The notes below the pieces were generated by a model that did not search any database, was not told where the DNA came from, and saw nothing but the letters and a program-made list of their open reading frames with translations. Shown piece after piece: positions 24,745 through 38,049 of a stretch of DNA of 64,000 nt. The position numbers and the translations under genes are program-made. This DNA comes from Ancylostoma caninum (taxonomy: Eukaryota > Nematoda > Chromadorea > Rhabditida > Ancylostomatidae). The stretch spans positions 62,001 through 126,000 of the forward strand of contig JBAJFG010000190.1 of assembly GCA_037903475.1 (NCBI GenBank), given 5' to 3'. Position 1 is the first letter of the stretch, and each line of letters begins with the position of its first letter.

Positions 24745-24860
24745 CCTGGATGCATCGCTGGGATTACCCAGGGTAAACATGTTGGTACGCGTGTTAATAC
24801 TGGGTAAATTGGTGCTATGCTAACATGTTTGCCCCGGGTAATCTCAGTGATGCATGTAGA
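24745..24860. repeat. GATTACC palindromic family, full copy
   Basis: GGATGCATCGCTGGGATTACC and AGGGTAAACATGTTGG at the left; CATGTTTGCCCCGGGTAATC and AGTGATGCAT at the right. One of the best-preserved copies. Confidence 0.7.
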
Positions 24861-24877
24861 CCCGGATCTCAGGATGA

Positions 24878-25133
24878 CAGTGCCGGACGCGGAAAATGGG
24901 GAGTGAGCGTGGGAAAAAAGTGGCGTCTCCGACGCTTTGGGGTTCCAGATGGAGGCTAAAATTAATAGAAATATTTTTTATAATAGCAAATGATGAATAA
25001 AAATTATTGTAAAAACACCAGTAAAAATAAACATTTAAAAATAAGCTCATACAAGATTTTTTGCATTGTAAAATAATTTCAAAAGTTGAGCGACCCATTC
25101 TCGGGGGGGGGGCTTACCCTGCGTCCGCCACTG
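24878..25133. mobile_element. hAT-type MITE, copy 1
   Basis: Termini CAGTGCCGGACGCGG / CTGCGTCCGCCACTG enclose 256 bp with an AT-rich core. It is flanked by CAGGATGA (24,870-24,877) and CAGGATGG (25,134-25,141), an 8-bp target duplication with one change. The CAGTGGCGGA terminus and 8-bp duplication are hAT hallmarks. Copy 2 at 55,641 shares the whole layout. Confidence 0.85.
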
Positions 25134-25601
25134 CAGGATGGTTTTAACTTTAGGGTAAGCAACTTTGCCTTCGAACAAAAAAGAAAAGAGAAAAGAAAAA
25201 TGCTTTCTACACCCCCAATTTTACTCTTCCTTAGGACAAGTTCCTCCAGGAAGTTGTGGCGTTGGCGCAGGTTTTTGACGATAGAGCTATTTATCCGCAG
25301 CTACTTTCACGAAATTTGTTGCTCACTAAACGTTCATTGAATAGCAGAGTCAGCCAATGTCAATTCAGCGATCATATTCAAGGATCACTTGTACGTGCTG
25401 TCTGAATAAGCGGTGGGAACAGATGACAAGCAAGCAGTTGTCAAAATATGTGGGAGTGGTTGGTAACGTGTGGTTCCGAATGGATCTGAATAAAGAAATA
25501 TTATATATGATTTTTAATTGAGCTCAAAAAAAAAAAAGAAAATGCATGTGTTTCACATCTCTCTATGTAGAAAGTTCGCAAGTTTTCCAGATCCTTTCCA
25601 G

Positions 25602-25794
25602 AACCTCCTCCCGGTCCATGCAGATGGCTTCCAATTCCAGGGTTCAGGGTGTCCTTACAAGTTCGTCACGCACCCCCAGAGACCATCCGGTGACGAGCGA
25701 CGATCAACTGGGACGAACGAACGGCGTTCGATCATCGATCATCCCGACCATCAACAGCAGCAGCAGTAGCAGTAGTAGCAGCGTTCGAGGAGCG
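25602..25794 (+). CDS. Probable trans-spliced first exon, Ser-rich N-terminus
   Basis: Two acceptor-like sites (AGTTTTCCAG and ATCCTTTCCAG) precede the exon. The ATG at 25,618 starts 59 codons rich in Ser, Thr, Arg and Asp, ending in a Ser run (AGC/AGT repeats at about 25,752-25,781) and VRGA before the donor GTATGG (25,795), in phase 0. The peptide is disordered-looking and carries no domain, so function is unknown. The 16-base gap between acceptor and ATG suggests trans-splicing and hence a gene start. Downstream exons are uncertain; 26,273-26,422 is one candidate. Confidence 0.4.
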
Positions 25795-26272
25795 GTATGG
25801 TCTTTATTGTTCGGGGTATCCATCATTGTTGGCCCGGATACGGCGTTTTCCAGGGATTAGTGGGTGGCTGGGATTAGTTGGACCTATAGCGTGCTCCGCG
25901 CAGGATTGCAAAGTTTTTTAGGGCTTAGGGTGTCTCAGCAGGGCACAGAATGGTTTTTCCCTGGATTCTGATGATAAGGTGCCTCTGGGTCCATGCTCCA
26001 TAGCGCAGAAGGAGGATTTGAGAGATAAGCCCCGATTCCTCCTGGTGTGCAGCTTCAACTATAGCGACTACGTTGAAAATTAGCTTCTATAAGGGTCAAG
26101 TGAGAGTTTTGGCCCATGGGCCACAAAGCCTCACAAAGCCTCGCAATTATCCTGGAATCTCAACTTCCTAAGCCCATCTAACCCAGTATTTTCTGGATTT
26201 TACGAACATCTACCAGCTTTACCCAAAATTTTTAGTCACCTAAGGATCTCAGCATCTTTCACCCACCCACAG

Positions 26273-26422
26273 AACGACCAAAGTCCTAGTGAAACAAGAT
26301 GTTTGCCTTCGAAATCTCACTGTTACAAAACATATGTACAACCTCAGCACGACTCGCCGTCTCGCCGCCCGCGAGCAGCTGCTGGTGGTGCTGCTGCTGC
26401 TGTGCACGTGCACAGTATTTCC
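26273..26422 (+). CDS. Candidate second exon (low confidence)
   Basis: Follows the acceptor CACCCACCCACAG. In phase 0 it reads 50 codons (NDQSPSETRC at the start, an Ala/Gly run near the end) up to a possible donor GTATTG at 26,423. It is phase-compatible with the exon ending at 25,794. The Ala run derives from a GCT/CTG repeat and the opposite strand is also open, so this could be chance. Confidence 0.22.
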
Positions 26423-26429
26423 GTATTGC

Positions 26430-29400
26430 ATTGTTGACAGTGACACAAGCACACTCAGTGGTAATATCATGTGCATTCCATGTATGTTTATGGTAGAGAC
26501 TTTCGAAGATTGACAGTGTTGTTGTTGCGGTGAAGGTATCAATGGGAAGATGAGAGGATTCTCACGGCTACTAGAAGAGTTTCTCTGCATTTATTTATTT
26601 AATTATTTATTACACACAGTGCCAAGGCACAATGCTTCCCTTCAACACGAAGGTAATAAACGAGAGAGGGTTTTAAAAGTTTCACAGAAAAAATTCAGAC
26701 AGATATTTCTAAAGCAGACTGAGCGAGGCCTTCATTCATTTCGCACAGCAGTTGCTCCCACGAACAGAGCGGTTCAAAGTTACCCGTACACTCCTTAAAC
26801 CTTAGCACTTGATCTTTAAATAGTGCATTAGGTGAGGCAAGATCGTGGGTAAGTACCGCATCTGTTGGATCCTTGCAACACCAGCAGTTTTCTAGGCCAG
26901 AGCTGAGTTGCTGCAAAGGTGAAGACATTATTCGTATTCCAACTTTCGAAGACTCCTCTCTCAAAATAGACACAAAAAATCAGTGCAAATATACATGAAT
27001 GTAAAATAGTTGATCTTCTCGCTGCCATGCAAAATATCGTTCTTCATTTTGGGCAGATTAAGTCGTAATCCTTGATATTCTTCCGCAACAAATGTTTTAG
27101 TTTATTGTCGGTCATAATTTTCTTTGCAGAACATCTGATACGGAAAAAATTGGGTGGAAATGATCTTGCGATCCTGCTGATTCTGATTATATAAGAATAT
27201 TATAATAATAATTTATAAGATTATATAAGAATACTGATTTCTCTTTTGAAAAAATGGCATAAGATGTGCTATTAAATTTTGGACAACAGCTTATGATCAT
27301 TCTTTTTTTTTTCAAGATGACATTTCATTTTGGACTTAACTTTCTATAACAATCACAATAGTCGAAGTTTCTGTTGTGATAATAACATCATAATTATTTC
27401 ACACCTTGAGTGTAAACAACAAATAAATGAATACTTAGCATCTCTGCTCCTCACAGAGATCGATAAAGGAGGTAGCTAATTAGGAGAATGAGAGAGAAGA
27501 GGATGAATGGTACGAGAAGCGTTTTGTACGAAAAAGTGAAAAATAGACAGAAGTGAGACCAAAAGAAAATTAGAAGAGTTGAAGTAAAAGGAGATAATTT
27601 GAAGTAATCAAATTTCTATTACAGAAAAAAAAACGTTACGCCCTCAATATTCGAGTCAAACCACGCATTCTTCACGAAGTTGAAATGAGGAAATCGACAG
27701 ATTTCATATAGTGCTGCATGATTTAGTTACTCAAAACATGAATACCGTGAAAACCAGTTGATAAATAAAAAATTCTACCAAAAATGCCATCTGAGATAGA
27801 AAAACTAGCCTTACTATATTCTATTAACTGAATACCTAGGCTCAAGAATAATATCCCTTTTTAACTCCTTGTTTTATCATTGCATCACAGACGGGGTGAT
27901 CTGCTGGATCATCAACATGAGTTCCTCTCATTTTCTGTTCCTCTACAAGGCGTCGTGCTTCTTTTTCCCTACCATAAGGGAAATCTCTTAGCCTCTAGGT
28001 GAGCTTAGGAGCATGACCCTGCGCGGCACGGAGAAGTTACAGGAGGAGAGAGGTTAGGAAAGAGGGAGGGAGAGAGAGTTAGGAAGGCGTATAAGATGCA
28101 ACAATCGGCGCTGATTTTATTCATCTGCGTTTCATCGTGATTTAAATTCAATTCGTATTAGTTTTTAATCTGTGAGTAGTACGTTTGAGGAATTACAGAA
28201 TGATAACGAGTTCCAAGTGAGAAATTACATTTATTTACTTATTTACATATTTATTACACCCATAAACACTTTATTTATAAAATATCGTGTAAGTATGCAG
28301 ACAAGAAAAACTAACAAAAGACCGTAATTTCAAGTCAGAACTTCAAAACTCAAACTATTTAACTAGCATCCTGTTACTTGGCCCTAGTGGACTGTACCCT
28401 TAGTTATACACCTAAACCCCCATACATAAACCCTTTAAAGCTAGGGTTCGAAGTGTATGTAATTTCGAACGTTGACTAATTCTCATTCAGAAGAATGGCG
28501 AAGACTCACACTAGAACGCCAAGATAGGATCAGTATTTTCAAAAACAAAGCTTGAAATGTTAGTGTTACCTCAACATTTAAAAAAAATGGCTTGGAAAGT
28601 TTGCTTTATGTCAAAAATCGCTTTATTTGTACGACAAGTTCTCATACACCTTCCATCCTTCAAGTCACACCTATTAACCCACATTCATTCGTTGTTTACT
28701 CTAAATTACCACACCCAAGTTTTTCGCGGCGAGAAATGATACGGTAGTCGTGGAACGGGTGGGTGTCCCCTGAAAAGTCAAAAGTCAAGGTTATTACAAT
28801 AAAAGTGCGTTTTATTGGCGTCACCAGAAGTTTTACTTCAATCGGGAACCACTGCCACTGAGTTGCCCCAGTAGTACAGTGAGTACTAAATGAATAGCCT
28901 GAAAATTTTGGAATTTTGTGACGGTTCGCCGGATCAGGTGCCCTGGCACTGCTGCAACATTGCTGCAAGCCTCTTGCTCAGTTACTTTACAATATCTCAT
29001 GGGCCACTCACTTCCACAGCGCAATATGACAAAGATCAGTTGGTGGTGCACGTGCGCGGCACATGCCACCACCACGGGGCCGGGGCCAACAGCAAGCCCA
29101 ACGGCGGCCCCTCATATATTATCGCATGTCGTGCCGTTTGCGATATTATCCTGCTCGGGACCTCGGGAAAGTGTTCCATTGGTCGCTTAGGGATAAAATG
29201 GAGGGATCTTTGGTCAACTGTGGAAAATTCCCTGTGAAAAAGGGGGTTTTCGCTTGGAGGAGCCATAAGAAGTCTGCTGTTGGCTGATGGCAACATTGCA
29301 GTAAACAAAAAGAAAAAAAAATAACTGAAATTTCCTCTAAGACAAGTATGAGTCTTTGTTTTGGGGTTTCCTTCCTATTACTAAGAGAAAAACCTGCGAA

Positions 29401-30715
29401 AGGTATGGAAATTTCTCTACAACTCATCATTAATTGGGGAAATTTTACGAATAGTGCATGCTATTTAGTCGAAATTATAGAAAATTTCCGTCCAAGCTGC
29501 CCCAGGAAATGATATTTCTCTCATAATTTTTCTTGAAGCACCAAATATGGCTAGATAAACATGAAAAGAGCTTGGGATCTCACGCAATCCTGCACAACTT
29601 AGCAGGATGCGAGCAGCAAAACAAATATGCACTTTCCTGGACAAGTATTTCCAAAACAAAGAAATGAACTATTTATTGACATAAGTGGTCCACTGATATG
29701 AAATGTAGTATGAAAGCTTTCTTTTTGATAAAGATAGAAAGGAAAGGTGCAAAAAGAAGAAAAGAACAAATAAAAATTCGTAAGTAAGGGTAAGGCAATT
29801 AAGGTTCTCTCACATGGAAATAAATAGTACTGAACTCGGTATTATGGCGACTTCACACCAGTGGTTTCCTGCTAAATTCCAGAAAATATACATGCAAGTC
29901 GTGCACATAGCAAAATTCAACTGATTTCCTTAAAAAATCCGGTTGAACATAGCATAAGCCATGCATACTGGAAAACGTTGGCGGACTTCCCTCTGATTTC
30001 AGACAGGTGCTGTGATTTTTCCCTGAACCCCGCATAAATTCCACGTATTTTAATCTATACTCCCTACGATTTCTGTTGAAATTCACAAGAATTCGTTGAT
30101 GTGGAAGGGCCAGAGCATGGCGAGGACGAAGAGTGTAACGGAAATAATATCCTATCGTTGAACCGGGAATGATAGGTTCTGCAAATATCGAGGCAGAGGA
30201 TTATGTAGGGAAAACAATAACTATTCCGTGGGCTAACATTGATATTAAACTTCCAATTTTTCTTCTTCTTATAATATAAATCGTTGACAATGATAAAAAA
30301 CTTATATGAATATTGGATTGAATGCTAGGATTGTGAGTTATTCTCATCTTGGCAAGGGATCCTACCGTTAGGTCACTGTGAAACGCAAATGCCCCTACTA
30401 TGCATATTGGTGAAGAAGGCAGTGAATAACTATGTGTTTGAACTCTCTCGTAAGGACATTTGAGACCCCAGAAAATTGTTGACGCATTGGAAGTCATATC
30501 TCTCGTCAAAGGTGGAGGAGTGCTCCTAGAATTCCTTACAAAGGTCTCACCAATTGGCTGCTTTCTGGAAAAAGTCTAACATCAAAAACTTGCAAGTATC
30601 CCATCGAAAAATCATCTTGGATATCCAGCAAGCTTACAGGTACATTCAAGGTTCGACGTAACCCCTCAGGGATTCTCGACCACTACCATTGAACTTCTCC
30701 GGGCCTAGATCAAGA
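26430..30715. other. Long stretch without a recognised gene
   Basis: No supported exon, RNA gene or clear mobile element. The open frames at 28,890-29,237 (plus) and 29,036-29,430 (minus) overlap one another and lack motifs. If 25,602-25,794 is a first exon, this may be a long intron. Confidence 0.35.
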
Positions 30716-30719
30716 TGCA

Positions 30720-30830
30720 CCATTTAGATTAGTTTAGATTACCCAGGGTAAACATAATGACGCCCGTGTTAACTATGGTTAAATTCTAACAAGTTTACCA
30801 GTTCTGATCTCAATTATTAATGCGACCTCT
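30720..30830. repeat. GATTACC palindromic family, degraded copy
   Basis: TAGATTACCCAGGGTAAACA and GCCCGTGTTAACTATGG are clear; the right arm is degraded. Confidence 0.55.
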
Positions 30831-30839
30831 GCTTCTTAA

Positions 30840-33005
30840 TCCACTCGTTGAAATTGCTACGGTAGCTGAATTGGCCTGCTACGTGTTATAGAGACCTATA
30901 AGACCTATACATTCGCTCCCATTCACCCCCACACTATAAACGACCGTGAAACGGGGCTTTACGGCCATCGTAGTGATCAGAGAACACTCATCGGGCAAAG
31001 TACACACCTCTGTGAATGGGATCTTTGTTCGGACAACTGACACAGATTCGTCATGTACAATAAGTGCTGCTGCGACAAATGATATAGTAGTAAAAAGGTT
31101 TTTGGAACGCGCACTTCCCCAAACTAGCCAATATTTAGGGAAACTAACCACTTCTTCAGGCATTTCCTGCCTCCTGGCCACTTCCTAGCAATTTCCTGGA
31201 TTTTCCCGTACTTTTCCGATGCCCCAACATTTCTGGAATCATTTCTCTGCCTCTCTGCTGTCTAACTCGCCCGAATAAGCCTCAACAGCTCAAACAGCTT
31301 GCCGGAGGTCGAGGCTGCACGATCACAACGGACACATTTTGCACGTAGTGATCGCACGTACTCTGGCGCGGAACCGATTCTGCGTCTCCTCACTACCGAC
31401 ACTATTTCTCGGGGAGCATGCGATTCACATGTGCTAAAAAGCAATTTGGGTACGGTAGCACCCACGGTGTGACGGACGGACGGGCAGGCAGCGGCGCTCT
31501 GAGACAAAGAACGAGATTCGTGGGGTGGCGGTGTGAGAAGCAAATTCACGGGGGTTACTGTAGGGATGTGAGATCTTTTCAAATCGTTAGTTGAGGGGAT
31601 GAAGGGCTTAAGTGTCAAAGAGCTAAAAAAAGGTGTGAAAAGGGCATGCAAAGGGTTGTCGGAAGGGGGGGGGGAGGGGTAGGGGGAATATGCTGCAAAA
31701 TCTTTCTCGTTTTAGGAGTAGGTTTTGCTAGTGTTAGGTACTATTTTAGAGAAAATTGTCATGTTCCAATTCTCTTGTACCACCAATTCTCTTGTACCAA
31801 ATTACCCTTCCATCCAGAACGTGTCCTCATCCCAGGACCTGTCCAAGGCCCACATGTTCATGTAAAAACACTAATGGTGAAAAAATAATAATATTGCAAT
31901 TGCTTTTTTATGACCGTAGAAACGAATCGAGAGTCAGGTAATGACTTTTTTCTTTCTCTCTTTTCAAAATATGTGTTCTTGTTTATTTTCATCCCATTTT
32001 GTTTAATGTGCATCTCTTCTCCTTACTTTATTTCAGGAACTATTTGAGAGTTGTCATTTACTGTTTATGGCTAGCTAGTTTTTGTTTTTTTTCTATTTCC
32101 TTTTGCTTATTATTATTTTCCTAATCAACCAACAACATTCGTTAGCACTGCAGAGTACCAGACGAAATCCTATAAGGGGTTTGTTAGCAATCGTACGATT
32201 ATGGCCAAATCCTTGAAATAAATTTCAAACTACATATATCACTAAATCGGCCCCTGTGCACGGTAAATAATAATAGTAGTAAGTTTCGATGTACTATGAA
32301 GTTTCACCTTGTATCCACGCTTCTTCAAATGAATGGAAAGCCCTAAACATTTCCCAGAAAAAAAATCGTGCTTGCTTCTATTACTCACGTTGCTAAGCAT
32401 TATTATTCTTCCTTGAGGAGTACATAATTGTTAGAAGTCAGCTAAAATTAGTAGATTATATCTCTGACAACGAAGCAGAATCTTCCACATTCTCTTCCAA
32501 CCAAGGATATGCAGAATTGTTCCGTGTAAGCCGAAAATCTGGAGTCCATATCAAGATGGGCAACGAAACATGGTAAGCTTGAAGCTGTGTCACTTGGAAA
32601 TAGCAGCTATGACTCGAATCCTGTTATTTTCTGGAAAAATAGCAAGTTACACATTTGCTTGGATCGGGCTGTTTATGTTATTTGTTGAAGCAACGCACCA
32701 GAATCGTTGGAGTTCCGAAATTCGATGTGCTATGTACATCTTTATCTCTTCTCTGTGACTTCAAATCCCTTGGTTTGCATGCACATGTTTTTACCATGAG
32801 ATTTGAAAGAAAAATTGAAGCATTGCCCCAATTCTGAGGTATTCCCTAGCTTCAACCATTACAAACCTCCAGAATTATGACATTTAGGAGTTATTTCGGC
32901 AAAGTATAAATTTATCCAGACTGCCCTTGTGAATGTGATTGAAGGACGTCATTTTAAATTTTCCCAACAACGTGTTCTGCCCTTCACTTTCCTGCACTTT
33001 TTGAA
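30840..33005. other. Stretch without a recognised gene
   Basis: Minus-strand frames at 30,879-31,181 (100 codons) and 31,262-31,651 (129 codons) are open but carry no motif I recognise. A G run lies near 31,664-31,677. Pyrimidine-rich sequence covers 31,945-32,120. Confidence 0.3.
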
Positions 33006-33011
33006 GACAAG

Positions 33012-33647
33012 GTACGGTGGTCTCCGCAGCCAGTAGCAGATGGGTCGCCCGGAGCGACCCGGGGTCACCCCTCTGCGTCCCTCTACTAAACACTGAATTA
33101 AAGAGGTTAATACTGAGAAAACAAATTGGAGTGGTGCAGCATATTTACAAGCTACTGATAAGAAAAGCCTCTGCATTAAAAGCAGCGGGGTACAACGGTT
33201 TTGAAAAATTGACGATGAAACGATTTTTCATATATTCACATTTTCACGGAGTCATTTCGACCGAACAAGACCAGTTGTCCAGAAATGCGCATGAACGTTG
33301 ATCAGAGCAAAACGTGTCCTATCGAAATCCTCAATATGGAGAGATTCAACTAAATAGAAATGTACGTTTTTAGAAAATGAACTGAGCATCAAGCGCCTGA
33401 GGGCTAGACAAATTTTTTGTGATCAGTTTTATTCTGGACGTTGAACGAAAATAGCGATGAAATTGCTTATTATAGCATCGGTGCCAAGTGATGCGTCAAA
33501 ATACAGTCTTCTCATGAAAGTTCATTAATTTAGAAAGCTTTCCAAAATGGGAAGGAAGGGGGGGTGCAGTCCAAGAATGCACAAGTTCGTGACAGTCGTG
33601 TGGCAGCTGAAGTGAGATGTCAGCTCAAAATCAGGCCTCGAAAATTT
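33012..33647 (+). repeat. Foldback left arm
   Basis: Contains an open frame (33,017-33,301) mirrored with a few substitutions in the right arm. The frame has no recognised domain, and its conservation simply follows the arm identity. Confidence 0.8.
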
Positions 33648-34232
33648 GTCCAAATTGCAACAATTTTGCGCAATGCTAACACGTAGCCACTGGTGAGTCC
33701 CAAAAGCTATGTGGGAAGAAAATATGAAATCCAAAGAAAGCAGCTGAGTGAAGAGATTACAAAAACAATAAAGGAGGCATAACTCTTAAATTGATTCGGT
33801 GATCTTAACCCGATCACTACCTCTTATTGATCGTCATCTTACTCTACAGTCAAAGAACAATTACTCTGAGTTAACACTTTGCGGCCTCTCCAATCCCGTA
33901 TGTAAAAAGGAGATACCTGAAGGGTTGCCATGACCTTCACGGATGCTGATTAGTAGCCCTCGACATTACACTACTAGCCTCACAGGCCCTGCGGCAATAT
34001 GCTTCTGGGAATGATACTTCAGTAGTTGGTATAAGGACTACTACGGTTAATCTACTACCACACTTCAATTTTATGACTTCACCAATTTTCTTCGAAGTCA
34101 ATTCACCCTTCCGATTCTAGCCCGGAGCTTCTCGAATACAAATTAAAACGCTAGTACTCATTTCACATCATTCGTCTCTACATGCGCTATCATTTCCAAT
34201 GACTTTTATGTAAAAACCATTCTCGTTTGGTT

Positions 34233-34869
34233 AAATTTTCGATGTCTGATTTCGAGCTGACATCTTGCTTCAGCTGCCACACGACTGTCACGAACTTGTG
34301 CATTCTTGGACTGCACCCCCCCTTCCTTCCCATTTTGGAAAGCTTTCTAAATTAATGAACTTTCATGAGAAGACTGTATTTTGACGCATCACTTGGCACC
34401 GATGCTATAATAAGCAATTTCATCGCTATTTTCGTTCAACATCCGCAATAAAACTGATCACAAAAAATTTGTCCAGCCCTCAAAGAGCTTGATGCTCAGT
34501 TCATTCTCTTAAAACGTATATTTCTATTTAGTTGAATCTCTCCATATTGAGGATTTCGATAGGACACGTTTTGCTCTGATCAACGTTCATGCGCATTTCT
34601 GGACAACTGATCTTGTTCGGTCGAAATAACTCCGCGAAAATGTGAATCTATGAAAAATCGTTTCATCGTCAGTTTTTCAAAACCATTGTACCCCGCTGCT
34701 TTTAATGCAGAGGCTTTTCTTATCAGTAGCTTGTAAATATGCTGCACCACTCCAATTCGTTTTCTCAGTATTAACCTCTTTAATTCAGTGTTTAGTAGAG
34801 GGACGCAGAGGGGTGACCCCGGGTCGCCCCGGGCGACCCATCTGCTACTGGCTGCGGAGACCACCGTAC
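34233..34869 (-). repeat. Foldback right arm
   Basis: Reverse complement of the left arm. The matching open frame is at 34,580-34,876 on the minus strand. Differences by eye include CGCCC.GGGCGACC versus CGCCCGGAGCGACC near the outer end. Confidence 0.8.
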
Positions 34870-34879
34870 TTTTCAATGC

Positions 34880-37800
34880 ACTTGTCGTCCAGGAAAATTA
34901 GACAATCTCGGGAACGAATGGTAGCCGTTTCAGATTCCATCTCGGCTGTCTTTTGGTACAATTACAGGGTAACAACAAAGTCCTTGGCCAAAAGTTCCAC
35001 AGAAGTTTTCCCAAGAAGGTGTTAGTTTTGTTAGTGTTCATGGCACCTTTTGCCATTTCTGATAAAATGTTGCAGAAAATTTAATTTTTTCTACCCTATT
35101 TTCAATTTTTTGGCAGAGGCTTTGTTGTCATTCTGTAGAGGTAAGGCATTTTCCTGTTTTCCATAGAGGCATCTGCACAAGTGTGGGCTCTGCATTTTCT
35201 ATAATGAGCTGTTCGAGCTCTCTGTAGGAAATTTCGGAAATTTCATGGAATAACATCCTGGAATTCGGCTACTTTTGGACGGACACCTTCGACATTCGAT
35301 ATTTGATGTTTTGAATATCGGACAAGAATCTCCATAGGGACTGTCCGACCTTCCATCAGAGGACAGCAAACTGATCTGGTATAACCCGGGAACAGTGCGC
35401 TATTTTTGTCTTTCAGAGTGAATTTAGTCGTTTTATAGCAATGAACCCAACTAGTCATGATTCTTCTGTGTTTTCTACAGCTTTCAACGCACGCTTCTAG
35501 ATAAAAAAGTAACCGAATAAATTAACAATTAAAAAAACGAAAACAAAAATAAATAAAAACATAAAAATAAACACAAACAAAACCACTTCCGTCCGTGCAT
35601 TTCGATGCTTCCACTGCCACAACTTGGCTTTTGAACCGCTATTCGGGCACTTCACGCCTTTGTGTGGCATCTGAACACTGCCTTTTCTTGTTTCATTATC
35701 TATGCGTCGTTAAATGGACCGTAATAATGCGTTACGAGGCCGGCTTAGCGAACTGTACACTTGGAAAAGGTTAAGGTCGTTCAGTAGGCAGTCCTAAGAA
35801 AGGCTCCTCATGCATTTCTCACTCTGGGTGGACAAAAACTCGGGCAAAAAATCCTTTGTCGGCGGCTATTTTTTCCAGGTTGGTGATGACGTCATACTAG
35901 TTTGCAAGCTGTTTTCAGCAAAAGCTTGTAAACTAATTTATTCGACCTTGTTTACAAGTGTTCCTGAGAAATCCTTGTTTTCAACTTGTTGAGGGGGTTC
36001 TGAGAAGAACATGAAGAACTGGTAAATTTTACGCATTTTCCAGGAAGAGGATCCAGATGCATGAGAGTCTAGGAAGGTGAACAATTTTAATCCATGTACG
36101 GTGAGCGCGAAGACTCTAGCAGAGGCTGGGTAGGGTCGTTAAACATGGCCAAATTTGGCCTCTGAGATTTGTTATGCTAGAAAAATGTCAACAAAAAATA
36201 ATCTGAACCAATCACCTGGTCAAGTTAAGCTTCAGTTAAGTTAGTTAGGTTAAGTTTAACGAAGTTACCCAAGGCTACTGTAGAATCTGCATATATCTAC
36301 ATTGGTACCGATAGGTCTGGACAAATTTTGTCCGGTACTTTTTGACCGTAAGAATCTCAAAGGCAAAATTTGACCATAATGGACTAATCGGGATTCATTA
36401 TTAGCTCCTTTGGTGTGAAATTTTGTGGGAGTAACGAAATAGTAATACGAAATAGTACATAGTAAGTACTCGATTTACGAAATGTTTTGTTAAGTCGTTA
36501 CAACTGGAATCTTAGCATAGTTCTATGGCAAAGTTGCTGTTGCTTGTTCTTTTCATTCTTTTTCCCTTTCTGTATTACTTTTTCTCTCTCATCCCGGAAG
36601 TACAACCTCAGGACGCCTTCATTGGTCAACTCGAGCATAGATCTCCATGAAATCCTGGAAAATCTCAGAAACAATCAATGCGTTTACCACGGAAACCTGC
36701 AAAATATTTCCTGCAGAAGATGTTTATCCAGACAGAACTGACAGTTGTCCAAGTAGTTCTCCTCTCGCCCACGTCGTCTGGCATTCTGCACTAACAGCGG
36801 CATCCTGTTGCGTAACACACAGCGATTGTTTACCCCGAATGTTGCACTTCGCGACTCGAATCGCTCACCCTCGCGATAATATATTTGATACACACTGGTC
36901 CTGGGTCAGTCGGCACACGTGAATCGCACAGGCAATCGCAAGCACAGGCTCTGTACACACTGCCAAGTTTTACGACAGATAGGGAGATTAGCACGGGTAC
37001 TGTGGTGCTAACAGATCTTGGGGCGTGTTTCTGGAAGGGAGCGGGTTTACTTTTGGGGAAAATGTGGTTCATCTAGGTGGACAACGAGAATTCAGTGGAT
37101 AACGTTTCGTAGAATGGATTTTTTAAATGGTAATTTCACTTGTTACCCCTAGTCTTTTCATTTGTCTTGTGACACTGGGGAATATTTTGGGCCAGAAGGG
37201 GAACAAAGGAACAATAGCAAGGAAAACAGGATTAAGAAGGGGGGGGGGGGAGAGTGGAGGGTGAAAATCTGTTTCCACAAAGAGGAAGGGGGGGGGGCTA
37301 TAAGGATATTGCCTTACTTCCATTTTTCACTGAACAGTCTTTCTATTAGGTTGTAAAAATAAGTCGGTCCGTTTTTCGAAGCATTGAAGTTCCATAGAGG
37401 TAAGGACTCGGAGATGGCTGCTGACAGTGGATAACGAATAGTCGGGACAACTCGTCCACCTGGGATAATTTCCGCCCCCTACAGTTAAGCTCCACCCAGT
37501 TTATCATTCGCGCGGCAATTTTTTGATGCCCCAACATTCTGCCCTTCTTTATTTTTTTTATTTTGACTTGTTATACTATTCATTTATTTCTCTAGCCTGA
37601 GAGGTGCGGGGAGGTGAGGGCTGAAGGGGTGCGAGGGGGGTGGCATTGAGTTCGAATCATCAGTAGGCTAGATCCAGAGGGAAAGATGGAATAGGCGGAA
37701 AGGAGAAGAAAAAAGGGGAAGAAGACGGAATCAGATGAGCCCAATATGCAGAAAAGTCGCTGGAAATACCGCGCCCCAATGTCATCCTCGTGCTCCAATT

Positions 37801-38045
37801 GGGCGCATGTTAAGATTATCGAACACCTACTAAGCGCGCGCGTCAGGCCGCGGTAAGGCAATGCGTAGTAGACCGCTGTTCCAGGTTCTTTCCCAGAAAT
37901 AACAGGCTATATTTGACCTAAGCTGATTAATAAGGTGCTAGGATGAGTTAAAGCACATCTATAAACCATTTTTGGTTGTCTCTTCCAAAGTTCAGCAAGG
38001 CAAAATGGCCTGACGCTACGCTTGTGGCGTAAGTTAGATGTACCG
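34880..38045. other. Gene-free stretch
   Basis: No supported gene. G runs lie near 37,231-37,240 and 37,288-37,296. Open frames around 36,640-37,076 overlap on both strands without motifs. Confidence 0.35.
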
Positions 38046-38049
38046 GTCT

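Larger units (their letters stand above)
33012..34869. mobile_element. Foldback element with 636-bp inverted arms
   Basis: The left arm (about 33,012-33,647) and right arm (about 34,233-34,869) are inverted copies with only scattered differences. They are separated by 585 bp of unrelated sequence. The outermost bases read TA-CGGTGGTCTCCGCAG at the left and its complement then TA at the right, which would fit a TA target duplication. No transposase is visible. Long-armed foldback elements such as Tc4 are known in nematodes; this resembles them in plan only. Confidence 0.8.

Noticed and set aside
33017..34876. Two nearly identical proteins of about 95 aa on opposite strands
   Set aside because: They are the same stretch of the two foldback arms. 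Conservation of the frame follows from arm identity, and no domain is visible.
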